Below, piece after piece: positions 6,522 through 15,213 of a stretch of 22,059 bases of DNA (positions are counted from its first letter, which is position 1; the number at the start of each line of letters is the position of its first letter). The DNA comes from an uncultured Sphingobacteriaceae bacterium (GTDB lineage: Bacteria; Bacteroidota; Bacteroidia; Sphingobacteriales; Sphingobacteriaceae). The notes below the pieces were generated by a model. That model searched no databases and was not told the DNA's origin. It saw only the letters and a list, made by a program, of their open reading frames with translations. The stretch spans positions 1 to 22,059 of the forward strand of contig CAMLLO010000056.1 of the NCBI GenBank assembly GCA_946480915.1, given 5' to 3'. The position numbers and the translations under genes are program-made.

Positions 6522-7460
6522 ATGAGAGTTACCGTAGTTGGAGCAGGAGCTGTAGGTGCTACCTGCGCTGATAATATTGCAAGAAAAGAGCTTGCCGAAG
6601 AAGTTGTTCTATTGGACATCAAAGAGGGATTTGCTGAAGGAAAATCCATTGATATGATGCAGACTGCTGCATTATTAGGATTCGACACAAAAATTGTTGG
6701 TGTTACCAACGATTATTCAAGAACAGCTGATTCTGATGTAGTAGTAATTACTTCCGGATTGCCGCGTAAGCCAGGTATGACCCGTGAAGAATTAATCGGC
6801 ACCAATGCGGGAATTGTAAAAAGTGTTACAGAAAACATCTTAAAATACTCTCCAAACACTATCATCATCGTTGTTTCCAATCCAATGGATACCATGAACT
6901 ACCTTACATTCAAAACTTCAGGTTTACCTAAAGAAAGAATTATTGGTATGGGTGGTGCCTTAGATTCAGCTCGTTTTAAATATTACCTTAGCCAGGAACT
7001 AAATTGCTCTCCTTCTGATTTAAATGCAGTTGTTATCGGAGGCCACGGTGATACCACCATGATTCCTTTGATTCAACATGCTACATGGAACAGCATTCCG
7101 GTAACTCAATTATTAAGCAAAGAACAACAAGATAAAGTAGTTTCTTCAACAATGGTTGGTGGCGCTACCTTAACTAAATTAATTGGTACATCTGCATGGT
7201 ATGCGCCAGGTGCGGGTACTGCTGCAATGGTTGAAAGTATTCTTCGCGATGAGAAAAAACTAATTTCATGCGGCGTGGCTCTTGATGGCGAATACGGACA
7301 AAAAGATATTTCCCTTGTTGTTCCTGTAATTTTAGGAAAAAACGGCTGGGAAAAAATCATTGATTTCAAATTAAGCGACGAAGAACAAGCTAGCTTTAAT
7401 AAAAGTGCAGATGCTGTTCGCGGAATGAACAACGTACTTGCGGAATCTAATTTAGTTTAA
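6522..7460 (+). CDS. mdh: Malate dehydrogenase (LDH-like type)
   Basis: This 312-residue cytoplasmic enzyme oxidises malate to oxaloacetate with NAD+ in the citric acid cycle. The NAD-binding loop is GAGAVG (7-12), and Asp32 ends strand 2 and favours NAD over NADP. The mobile loop SGLPRKPGMTREE carries Arg82 and Arg88. Arg82 sits at the position where lactate dehydrogenases have Gln, which supports malate as the substrate. Further sites are SNPMD (119-123), Asp148 and Arg151 in GGALDSARF, and the catalytic His175 in GGHGD. Length is normal for the LDH-like MDH group. The gene is flanked by a 353-base gap and by a hairpin repeat, and looks monocistronic. Confidence 0.97.
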   Translation: MRVTVVGAGAVGATCADNIARKELAEEVVLLDIKEGFAEGKSIDMMQTAALLGFDTKIVGVTNDYSRTADSDVVVITSGLPRKPGMTREELIGTNAGIVKSVTENILKYSPNTIIIVVSNPMDTMNYLTFKTSGLPKERIIGMGGALDSARFKYYLSQELNCSPSDLNAVVIGGHGDTTMIPLIQHATWNSIPVTQLLSKEQQDKVVSSTMVGGATLTKLIGTSAWYAPGAGTAAMVESILRDEKKLISCGVALDGEYGQKDISLVVPVILGKNGWEKIIDFKLSDEEQASFNKSADAVRGMNNVLAESNLV

Positions 7461-7501
7461 GACCTCCGAAAAATTCAGAGCCCGAATAAAGCACCCAAAC
7501 T

Positions 7502-7558
7502 CCTCTCCCCCCTGTGGAGAGGCTGCGGAAGCCAGTGCGGAGACGGGTGAGGGTTCTT
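7502..7558 (+). repeat. Hairpin-forming GC-rich intergenic repeat
   Basis: CCTCTCC (7502-7508) pairs with GGAGAGG (7516-7522) around a 7-base loop, followed by a G-rich stretch ending in GGGTGAGGG. From memory, strings of the form CTCCTCTCC-CTGTGGAGAGG-GGGTGAGG are dispersed in Sphingobacteriaceae genomes between genes; a genome-wide search would confirm this. It sits 42 bases behind mdh and has no T-run, so it is not a classical terminator. It can be read through in frame with the following gene, giving an Arg-rich false N-terminus. Confidence 0.6.
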
Positions 7559-7573
7559 AGCAGCCTAATCAAT

Positions 7574-7996
7574 ATGCTTAAAGCAGATTTAGAAATTCTT
7601 AATCTTCATGACGATGGCTTCCACCTTTTGGTGGAAGTTTTCGTTTTTGGCAAACCCTTTAAAGCGGTTGTCGATACAGGTGCATCACGAACGGTATTAG
7701 ACAAAACTACCGTCGAACAATACATAGAACAGGAAGCACTTTTGGCAAGCAACAAACTTTCTACCGGACTTGGAACAAATTCGATGGAGAGCCACATTCT
7801 TACCATCCCCCAGCTCCTGATAGGCAACCTTATTATTTCCGACTTTGAAACTGCTGTTCTCGACCTTTCTATGATCAATACCGCTTACGAAAGTCTTGAC
7901 GTTGGACCGATAATTGGTGTAATTGGAGGAGATATTCTGATGAAACACAAGGCAACCATAAGCTATGTTTTGAATGAGATTTCTTTTGAGATTTAA
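7574..7996 (+). CDS. Retropepsin-like aspartic protease domain protein
   Basis: The 140-residue protein carries the catalytic aspartate motif VVDTGASRTVLD at about residues 32-43 (Asp34-Thr-Gly), with the hydrophobic strands of a single pepsin lobe on either side. A psi-loop-like ending I-I-G-V-I-G-G-D-I-L fits the I/L-I/L-G-x-D-x-L pattern of retropepsin-like families. As in retroviral proteases, a homodimer would be needed for activity (family knowledge). There is no signal peptide, so it is probably cytoplasmic. I start at the ATG at 7574; a GTG at 7514 would add 20 Arg-rich residues read out of an intergenic repeat. The trHb gene follows after 20 bases. Physiological target unknown. Confidence 0.8.
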   Translation: MLKADLEILNLHDDGFHLLVEVFVFGKPFKAVVDTGASRTVLDKTTVEQYIEQEALLASNKLSTGLGTNSMESHILTIPQLLIGNLIISDFETAVLDLSMINTAYESLDVGPIIGVIGGDILMKHKATISYVLNEISFEI

Positions 7997-8016
7997 CTGG
8001 AATCGTTCGAAGAGCC

Positions 8017-8433
8017 ATGAAAAAAGATATAAACGACAGACAAGACATTGAACTGCTGGTAAATGCATTTTACGAAAAAGTTCAGCACGATGAAAAAATC
8101 GGATATATCTTTACTGATATTGCGAAAGTAAACTGGCAACACCATCTACCCAAAATGTACGACTTCTGGGAAACCATTTTGTTCGGCAAAAAAGGATTCA
8201 AAGGCAATCCAATGGAGGTACATTTTAAATTAAATAAAATCCATCCGCTTCTTCAGGAACATTTCGAGAGATGGAAAAGTCTTTTCAATGATACAATAAA
8301 CGAACACTTTGAAGGTGAATTTGCACAGCTTGCCATAGAAAAAGCTCAGGCAATTGCCGATTTAATGCTTTTTAAAATGAATCCTTCTTCACAACCAATC
8401 ATCCCGGTAAAAAGCAATAAAACAAATCTTTAA
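8017..8433 (+). CDS. Group III truncated haemoglobin
   Basis: The 138-residue cytoplasmic haem protein matches group III truncated globins. It starts with the helix segment RQDIELLVNAFYEKVQHDE, has W-Q-H-H-L-P-K-M-Y-D-F-W near residues 40-51, and carries the motif G-N-P-M-E-V-H with His69 as the likely proximal haem ligand. H-P-L-L-x-x-H-F-E-R-W-x-x-L-F then gives the group III G-helix signature. Such globins bind O2 or NO and are linked to nitrosative stress or respiration at low oxygen in other bacteria; the role here is not shown. The gene lies between the retropepsin-like gene and a triplet of secreted paralogues, all on the same strand. Confidence 0.92.
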   Translation: MKKDINDRQDIELLVNAFYEKVQHDEKIGYIFTDIAKVNWQHHLPKMYDFWETILFGKKGFKGNPMEVHFKLNKIHPLLQEHFERWKSLFNDTINEHFEGEFAQLAIEKAQAIADLMLFKMNPSSQPIIPVKSNKTNL

Positions 8434-8481
8434 ATTTTGTATTTTTAATTGAACACCAACTCCTTAAGGTTTCAATTAAAG

Positions 8482-9351
8482 ATGAAAATTCCTGCATTCC
8501 TTGGCCTCTTCGTATTGATGCAGATCCAAAGCTTTGCACAAAACATAGCAGGAAAATGGTATGGAAAAATAACTCAGATTGCTGGAGGCTTCTCTGAGCT
8601 TTACGATCTCGAGCTTACTTTATCTCAGAAGAAAAACATCTCAGGAGAATCTTACGCTTTTATTCCGAATGTTCTCTCAGTAAAAATTGGACTTAAAGGT
8701 TTTATTGATGGCGATTCAATCCGCTTATCCGAATCTCTATATGATATCAGAGAAGAATTCATGCCTGTTAGCTGGATTGCCTGTATTAAGCACCTCAATT
8801 TAAAGTACTACAAACAGGGAGGCAATGAATTTTTAAAAGGTGTGTGGAATGGAAACAGCAAAGAAGATCGCTCGCCATGCCTGCCCGGCGAAGTAATTCT
8901 AAGCAAAAGCAAACAGGCTTTAAATGAGTTTATTGCGAACGACGGATTTCAACGGCCTTATCTAATCGATACCCTACCTTATTTACCAGACTTTACCCCA
9001 ATATTTTTGGCGACTGAGATTAAAAAAGTAAAAGAAGTTGAAGTACATAACCGGCAAATTGAGTTGCGGATAAGCGATTATATGAAGGTTGATAATGATA
9101 TCATAACTATTTATTTTAACAGACAGGCGATTGCCAGTAAAAAAACCATTTCTAAAAAGCAGATTCGTTTGAATATTGATCTGGATAAAAATCGGGATCT
9201 GAACGAAATTATCCTTTTTGCAGAAAACCTCGGACATATTCCGCCAAATACTTCACAACTCGTCATTATAGATGGAAATATCACGCATCGCCTTGTGATT
9301 GAATCAGATAAACAAAAAACTGCTGCAATTTACCTAAAATATAAGCCCTGA
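8482..9351 (+). CDS. Secreted two-domain protein of unknown function, paralogue 1 of 3
   Basis: I do not recognise a named family. The 289-residue protein has a signal peptide (cut likely after ...QSFAQ, residue 20). An N-terminal beta-rich domain opens with A-G-K-W-Y-G-K-I and ends with L-K-G-V-W-N-G and C-x-P-G-E-V-I-L-S. A variable linker leads to a C-terminal domain: LRISDYMKVDNDIITIYFNR, then NEIILFAENLGHIPPNTSQL and a closing IYLKY. Two cysteines (in ACIKHL and SPCLPGE) recur in all three copies and could form a disulfide. The TTG at 8449 is a less likely start; the ATG at 8482 gives a clean signal peptide. It is followed after 16 bases by a paralogue. Confidence 0.8.
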   Translation: MKIPAFLGLFVLMQIQSFAQNIAGKWYGKITQIAGGFSELYDLELTLSQKKNISGESYAFIPNVLSVKIGLKGFIDGDSIRLSESLYDIREEFMPVSWIACIKHLNLKYYKQGGNEFLKGVWNGNSKEDRSPCLPGEVILSKSKQALNEFIANDGFQRPYLIDTLPYLPDFTPIFLATEIKKVKEVEVHNRQIELRISDYMKVDNDIITIYFNRQAIASKKTISKKQIRLNIDLDKNRDLNEIILFAENLGHIPPNTSQLVIIDGNITHRLVIESDKQKTAAIYLKYKP

Positions 9352-9367
9352 TCTTTAAACTGATTGT

Positions 9368-10222
9368 ATGAAGAAGAGAATACTCAAGCCGCTAAGTTTC
9401 TATTTCCTCATTTCTCTTACAATTCCATGTTTTGGGCAAACGAACCTAAAGGGGTTATGGAATGGCTATATAACCACCGACGGTTACGACCATAAAGCCG
9501 GATATATTATAAATATTGAGGAGCACAAAGATGGGATCGTATCTGGGAAAGCCTTGCTTTACAAACCGAACTTATACTCTGAAGCCTATGGCTTACAGCA
9601 ATTTATCGGAAAAATAGAAAAGAACACCATCATAATCAGCGATATACAAATATTAGACGAGCGTCTACCAACCGACGACTTCTTTCTTTGCTTCAAATTA
9701 AGCCAATTAAATTATTCTAAAGAAAACGAACATGAGTCGTTAAAAGGTACCTGGAACAGCAATATGGTTGGCTGTATGCCTGGAGCAATATCCTTGTCCA
9801 GATACATTGAGAACGACCAGGTTCCGTCGTACGTATTGCGTGCCTTTAAAGCGAAAGGGATGGAAGCAAGTTTTAAAAACACGACATTATCGGCTCCGAT
9901 AAGTATTAATATTAAAAAACCAATAATAGATTTAGAATTAAGAGACTATTTAAAAGTTGATAATGACACTGTAAGTATCTATCTTAATCGTCGGCTTATC
10001 TTAAACCGCATAAATGTCACTAAAAAGCCCTTAAAATTCACCCTTAAAATAAACAGAAATATTGCAGTGAATGAGATTATTCTTTACGCGAATAACCTTG
10101 GTGCTATTCCGCCAAACACTTCCTTATTGAGCATTGATGATGGAATCCAAAGGCATAAAATACTAATTGAATCATCGCTGCAAAAAAGCGTTGCATTGTA
10201 CTTAAATTATAAACCGCAATGA
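9368..10222 (+). CDS. Secreted two-domain protein of unknown function, paralogue 2 of 3
   Basis: This 284-residue protein repeats the plan of its upstream neighbour. A signal peptide (about residues 1-24, ending PCFGQ) comes first, then L-K-G-L-W-N-G-Y-I, then a conserved core with F-L-C-F-K-L and L-K-G-T-W-N-S...G-C-M-P-G-A-I-S-L-S-R-Y. The C-terminal domain has LELRDYLKVDNDTVSIYLNR, NEIILYANNLGAIPPNTSLL and A-L-Y-L-N-Y. The C-terminal pattern, a strand-rich 'DNDTVSIYLN ... NEIxLYAxNLGxIPPNT' module, occurs from memory in other secreted Sphingobacteriaceae proteins without a known role. Its stop overlaps the next start by four bases (ATGA), so it is translated together with paralogue 3. Confidence 0.8.
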   Translation: MKKRILKPLSFYFLISLTIPCFGQTNLKGLWNGYITTDGYDHKAGYIINIEEHKDGIVSGKALLYKPNLYSEAYGLQQFIGKIEKNTIIISDIQILDERLPTDDFFLCFKLSQLNYSKENEHESLKGTWNSNMVGCMPGAISLSRYIENDQVPSYVLRAFKAKGMEASFKNTTLSAPISINIKKPIIDLELRDYLKVDNDTVSIYLNRRLILNRINVTKKPLKFTLKINRNIAVNEIILYANNLGAIPPNTSLLSIDDGIQRHKILIESSLQKSVALYLNYKPQ

Positions 10223-11178
10223 CCAAAAAATCGATATTACTTTGGTTTTTACTTTATTTACCCCACCTGATAAAGGCACAAGATTATAAAGGAATTTGGC
10301 ATGGCTATATTACCGAATACAACTATGAAATTACATCAGGGTATGTTTTACAAGTAAAAGAGCAAAAAGGAAATGTGATTTCGGGCAGAGCCTATATTTA
10401 CAGCAAACAGTACTTTATATTTCAGGGGCTCCTTGACTTTATCGGGACTATTGAAAAAGAAAATAGTAAAGTGACTGAACTGGTAATTGTGAAGTCTGAA
10501 ATGCCCACGAACAATGCGCTTCTGTGTATAAAATTTTTAAATCTTGCATTTTCGAAGAAATTCAATAAAGAAACGCTGACAGGGAATTGGAACGGATATT
10601 CATCAAATAATCAATGTCGACCTGGAGAAGTTTATTTACGACGTTACTCATTTACTGATAGCACACAATCTGACCCCATACCAGCTCAGATTGAGAAAAT
10701 GATACAGGAAGATACCAATCCCAAAATGACTTTTTTAAGCACAACTCTTACCCAGCCAATTATAATAAACGTTACCAAAAACTTGTTGACATTGGAAATT
10801 GAGGATTACCTAAAGGAGGATAGCGATACTGTGTCGGTTTACTTTAATCGCGTTCCTATTTTATCAAATTTAGCAATCAGAAAAAAGCCTTATAAAAAGA
10901 CCGTACGTCTGGATAAATTATCAGGATTAAATGAAGTGGTAATTTATGCAGAAAACCTGGGCAAAATACCTCCTAATACTTGTGTACTCACCGTTAATGA
11001 TGGATTTACCAAACAAAGAGTAAATATCTTTTCTTCAAAGCAATCCAGCGCTGTTATTTATTTAAATTATGTACCAACCAATCCGAGAAAGACTTATTCG
11101 GATGACCGGTCGTTTCAAGAAGAACTATATAAGTCTAGAACTCAACCTAAAGATCCGAACCACCCCACAGTTTACTAA
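10219..11178 (+). CDS. Secreted two-domain protein of unknown function, paralogue 3 of 3
   Basis: The 319-residue third copy has a signal peptide ending near H-L-I-K-A (residue 20) and then D-Y-K-G-I-W-H-G-Y-I. The middle of the N-terminal domain is L-L-C-I-K-F-L-N-L-A-F-S-K-K and L-T-G-N-W-N-G-Y, followed by C-R-P-G-E-V-Y-L-R-R-Y. The C-terminal module reads LEIEDYLKEDSDTVSVYFNR, then NEVVIYAENLGKIPPNTCVL and V-I-Y-L-N-Y. It differs from the others by a polar tail of about 33 residues rich in Lys, Arg, Asp and Pro. A third cysteine lies in the IPPNTC strand. The gene ends 22 bases before a convergent terminator shared with gyrB. Confidence 0.8.
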   Translation: MTKKSILLWFLLYLPHLIKAQDYKGIWHGYITEYNYEITSGYVLQVKEQKGNVISGRAYIYSKQYFIFQGLLDFIGTIEKENSKVTELVIVKSEMPTNNALLCIKFLNLAFSKKFNKETLTGNWNGYSSNNQCRPGEVYLRRYSFTDSTQSDPIPAQIEKMIQEDTNPKMTFLSTTLTQPIIINVTKNLLTLEIEDYLKEDSDTVSVYFNRVPILSNLAIRKKPYKKTVRLDKLSGLNEVVIYAENLGKIPPNTCVLTVNDGFTKQRVNIFSSKQSSAVIYLNYVPTNPRKTYSDDRSFQEELYKSRTQPKDPNHPTVY

Positions 11179-11200
11179 GTTTTCAGAGAATCTTAAAAGC

Positions 11201-11222
11201 AAAAACCCGGCTATTAACCGGG
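11201..11222 (-). terminator. Intrinsic terminator of gyrB
   Basis: Read on the minus strand, CCCGG-TTAATAG-CCGGG is followed by TTTTTGCTTTT. It lies 24 bases beyond the gyrB stop codon. On the plus strand the same stem is followed by CTTTAAAT and may also help end the paralogue triplet transcript. Confidence 0.85.
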
Positions 11223-11245
11223 CTTTAAATATCTGAATGATCCGC

Positions 11246-13210
<1,965 letters not shown>

Positions 13211-13229
13211 TTATTTTAAACAACAAATC

Positions 13230-13237
13230 CAAATTTA
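13230..13237 (-). promoter_or_regulatory. gyrB -7 promoter box
   Basis: On the minus strand TAAATTTG matches the Bacteroidota -7 consensus TAnnTTTG exactly and ends 22 bases before the gyrB start codon, which leaves room for a short leader. No clear -33 TTTG is seen at the expected distance. Confidence 0.55.
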
Positions 13238-13263
13238 ACGTTTTTGGGCGAATTATCGGCATT

Positions 13264-13291
13264 TGTGGATAAATAGAAGCCCTGTGGAAAC
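13264..13291 (-). promoter_or_regulatory. DnaA-box-like pair in the gyrB/ompH-like divergent region
   Basis: TGTGGATAA (13264-13272) is the exact complement of the consensus DnaA box TTATCCACA. A second site TGTGGAAAC (13283-13291) keeps the TCCACA core with two changes. They lie in the same orientation 19 bases apart, next to an AT-rich tract (about 13294-13350). They could make gyrB or the ompH-like gene responsive to DnaA, or mark a minor DnaA-binding locus. Confidence 0.45.
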
Positions 13292-13370
13292 CTCCATTTT
13301 AATAATAAAAAACTAAAATTGAAATTGATGGTTTAAGTCCTTTTAAATTATGATACTTACCCTGAAAGTT

Positions 13371-13378
13371 TATCTTTG
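13371..13378 (+). promoter_or_regulatory. -7 promoter box of the OmpH-like gene
   Basis: TATCTTTG matches TAnnTTTG exactly and ends 21 bases before the ATG at 13400. The -33 region is AT-rich without a clear TTTG. This also argues against the upstream TTG at 13376 as a start, since that codon overlaps the box. Confidence 0.6.
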
Positions 13379-13399
13379 CTCTTAAATTATAATCACAAA

Positions 13400-13987
13400 A
13401 TGAATAAAAATATTTTCAAACTAACCGCAGGATTATTGACTGTTGCAAGTTTTATAGTTGCATGTAATCAGGATCAACCCAAAACCAGCACTTCCGGTAA
13501 AACAACAACAGACAAACCGGTTGAAGAAATAGTTTATGTTAATTCCGACTCTCTTCTGGAAAACTATACCTATTTTAAAGATATCCGCAGTAAAATGGAG
13601 TCTAAATCAAAAAAGGCTCAGGTTGATTTAACTGCAAAAGGAAATGCTTTTCAAAAAGAAGTTGCAGAATATCAGCAAAGCGCACAAACAATGAGTGCTG
13701 ATGCACGTGCAGCAACAGAACAACGCCTGGCACGCAAGCAACAAGAACTTGCCACATTTAACCAGAATGCAAGTTCTGCGTTGGCGAATGAATCGGCTGC
13801 TGAAAATGAAAAGCTTTATGAAAAGGTAGCTGAATACCTAAAAGGATATGCCAAGAAAAAAGGCTATAAAATGGTTCTGACGTATTCTAAAGCCAATCCG
13901 ACTGTGTTATTCGCAGACGAAAGTTTGGATGTTACCAAGGAAGTTGTTTCTGGCTTGAATACAGCTTATAAAACAGAAAAAAAATAA
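13400..13987 (+). CDS. OmpH/Skp-family periplasmic chaperone-like lipoprotein
   Basis: The 195-residue protein has a lipoprotein signal peptide with a lipobox ending at Cys22 (F-I-V-A-C), then a Ser/Thr/Lys-rich linker. An OmpH-like domain follows: a strand start EIVYVNSDSLLENY, a long Gln/Ala-rich coiled-coil tentacle (about 75-150, with AEYQQSAQTMSADARAATEQ) and a closing helix/strand part GYKMVLTYSKANPTVLFADE. Skp-type proteins hold unfolded outer-membrane proteins in the periplasm; Bacteroidota carry several paralogues, some of them lipoproteins. I start at the ATG at 13400 because an in-frame TTG at 13376 lies inside the promoter box. It is followed by a strong terminator, so it is probably transcribed alone. 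Confidence 0.88.
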   Translation: MNKNIFKLTAGLLTVASFIVACNQDQPKTSTSGKTTTDKPVEEIVYVNSDSLLENYTYFKDIRSKMESKSKKAQVDLTAKGNAFQKEVAEYQQSAQTMSADARAATEQRLARKQQELATFNQNASSALANESAAENEKLYEKVAEYLKGYAKKKGYKMVLTYSKANPTVLFADESLDVTKEVVSGLNTAYKTEKK

Positions 13988-14007
13988 GTCAGACTTAAGA
14001 ATTCTAT

Positions 14008-14041
14008 AAAACCTCAACAAGCTGTTGGGGTTTTATTTTTT
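14008..14041 (+). terminator. Strong intrinsic terminator after the OmpH-like gene
   Basis: AAAACCTCAACA (14008-14019) pairs with TGTTGGGGTTTT (14023-14034), twelve pairs with one G-T wobble and a 3-base loop, followed by ATTTTTT. The T-run ends six bases before the next start codon at 14048. Confidence 0.92.
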
Positions 14042-14047
14042 AAAGAT

Positions 14048-14533
14048 ATGAAAACCGAAGACCCCGAGCATTTAAAGTTCATGAGAATGGCAATAGCCCT
14101 TTCAAAGAAAAACATTAAAAAAGCTTTGGGCGGTCCGTTTGGGGCTGTAATTGTCAGGAATGGCAAAGTAATAGCAAAGAGTGTAAACAAAGTTATAGAC
14201 ACCAACGACCCTACAGCTCATGCCGAAATTTCGGCCATTCGGATAGCATCTAAAAAGCTCAAAAACTTCGATTTAAGTGATTGCGTAATCTACTCAAGCT
14301 GCGAACCTTGTCCCATGTGCCTGGGAGCAATTTACTGGTCGAGGATTTCTAAGATTTATTACGCCAATACCAAACACGATGCCGCAGATTTAGGTTTCGA
14401 CGATAAATTCATTTATGAGGAGCTTGATTTACCTGCTGAGAAAAGAAAGTTAGCAGGGGTGCAGTTGTTAAGAAATGAGGCATTGGAGGTATTCAAAGAA
14501 TGGCAAAACTCTGGACTAAAAGTCGAATACTAA
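14048..14533 (+). CDS. guaD: Guanine deaminase (cytidine-deaminase fold)
   Basis: The 161-residue zinc enzyme would hydrolyse guanine to xanthine and ammonia in purine salvage. The zinc site is His58 with Glu60 (D-P-T-A-H-A-E) and Cys88/Cys91 (C-E-P-C-P-M-C). The segments GGPFGAVIV (28-36), CLGAIYWSRI (91-100), DAADLGFDDKFIYEE (111-125) and the D-x-P-A-E-x-R stretch match, from memory, the Bacillus subtilis guanine deaminase more closely than TadA; the GFDD and W...Y C-terminal tail are typical of GuaD. A TadA-like tRNA deaminase is the main alternative. The ATG stands six bases behind a strong terminator, so its own promoter is not obvious; Met12 or Met14 are alternative starts but would cut helix 1. 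Confidence 0.85.
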   Translation: MKTEDPEHLKFMRMAIALSKKNIKKALGGPFGAVIVRNGKVIAKSVNKVIDTNDPTAHAEISAIRIASKKLKNFDLSDCVIYSSCEPCPMCLGAIYWSRISKIYYANTKHDAADLGFDDKFIYEELDLPAEKRKLAGVQLLRNEALEVFKEWQNSGLKVEY

Positions 14534-14548
14534 ATCAAGCACCTCTTC

Positions 14549-14965
14549 CTAATCATCAAAAAAACTATCAGGCGTGATAGAATCTTCGTCCATTAAGCCA
14601 TCAATGTCGCGACGTTCTTTTTTTGTAGGCCGGCCGGCGCCTCTATCCCGACTTAAAAGCGGGGCGTGAAATACAGATCTGTAAGCATGTGTCTTTTCTA
14701 CTGGCGTTACATCCTCATAAAAATTAACCGCCTTTTTTGCATCAACCCTGTTAAAAAGAAGATCAGTGACTTTTATTTCCCTTCGCTCGATTCCTTTAGA
14801 AACAAAATATATCTCGCCTGGCTTAACTTCATGAGATGCCTTCACGTTATTTCCCTGAAGTTTTACCCGTCCAGCCTTGCAAGCCTCCGTAGCCAGTGTC
14901 CGTGTTTTGAATACTCTTATCGCCCAAAGATATTTGTCAATCCTTAATTTTTCTTTTTCTGCCAT
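14549..14965 (-). CDS. S4-domain RNA-binding protein (Hsp15/HslR-like)
   Basis: The 138-residue cytoplasmic protein starts with an S4 domain: LRIDKYLWAIRVFKTRTLAT, E-A-C-K-A-G-R-V-K-L and the strand V-K-A-S-H-E-V-K-P-G-E-I-Y. This arrangement is that of the heat-shock protein Hsp15, which in E. coli binds 50S subunits carrying nascent chains. A basic stretch (LLSRDRGAGRPTKKERRD) fits RNA binding, and an acidic tail (DEDSITPDSFFDD) closes the protein. It runs convergent to guaD with only 15 bases between the stop codons, and divergent to dapD. The tail differs in length and charge from E. coli Hsp15, so a specific role is not certain. Confidence 0.85.
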   Translation of the reverse strand: MAEKEKLRIDKYLWAIRVFKTRTLATEACKAGRVKLQGNNVKASHEVKPGEIYFVSKGIERREIKVTDLLFNRVDAKKAVNFYEDVTPVEKTHAYRSVFHAPLLSRDRGAGRPTKKERRDIDGLMDEDSITPDSFFDD

Positions 14966-15213
14966 TCTACTGAAAATGAATCGATTTTAATCTCTTAAAA
15001 TTTAGACAAATTAACTCACAATAATTATAAAGCTTCATATATTTTTATTCCTCATCTGCAAAATACATACCGCCTGCTAAATAGTTTGAAACAGTTCTTA
15101 AGTTCTTTCTATAGCAATATTCAGCACAGTTTGAATGCTTCAAAAAAGATTTAAGCCCAATCATTCTACATTTATCTTTAGAAAACCTTTATTTTGCGAA
15201 AAATTCTTTACAA

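Noticed and set aside
7697..8068. 123-codon minus-strand frame opposite the protease/trHb junction
   Set aside because: Antisense to two supported genes; no recognisable domain.
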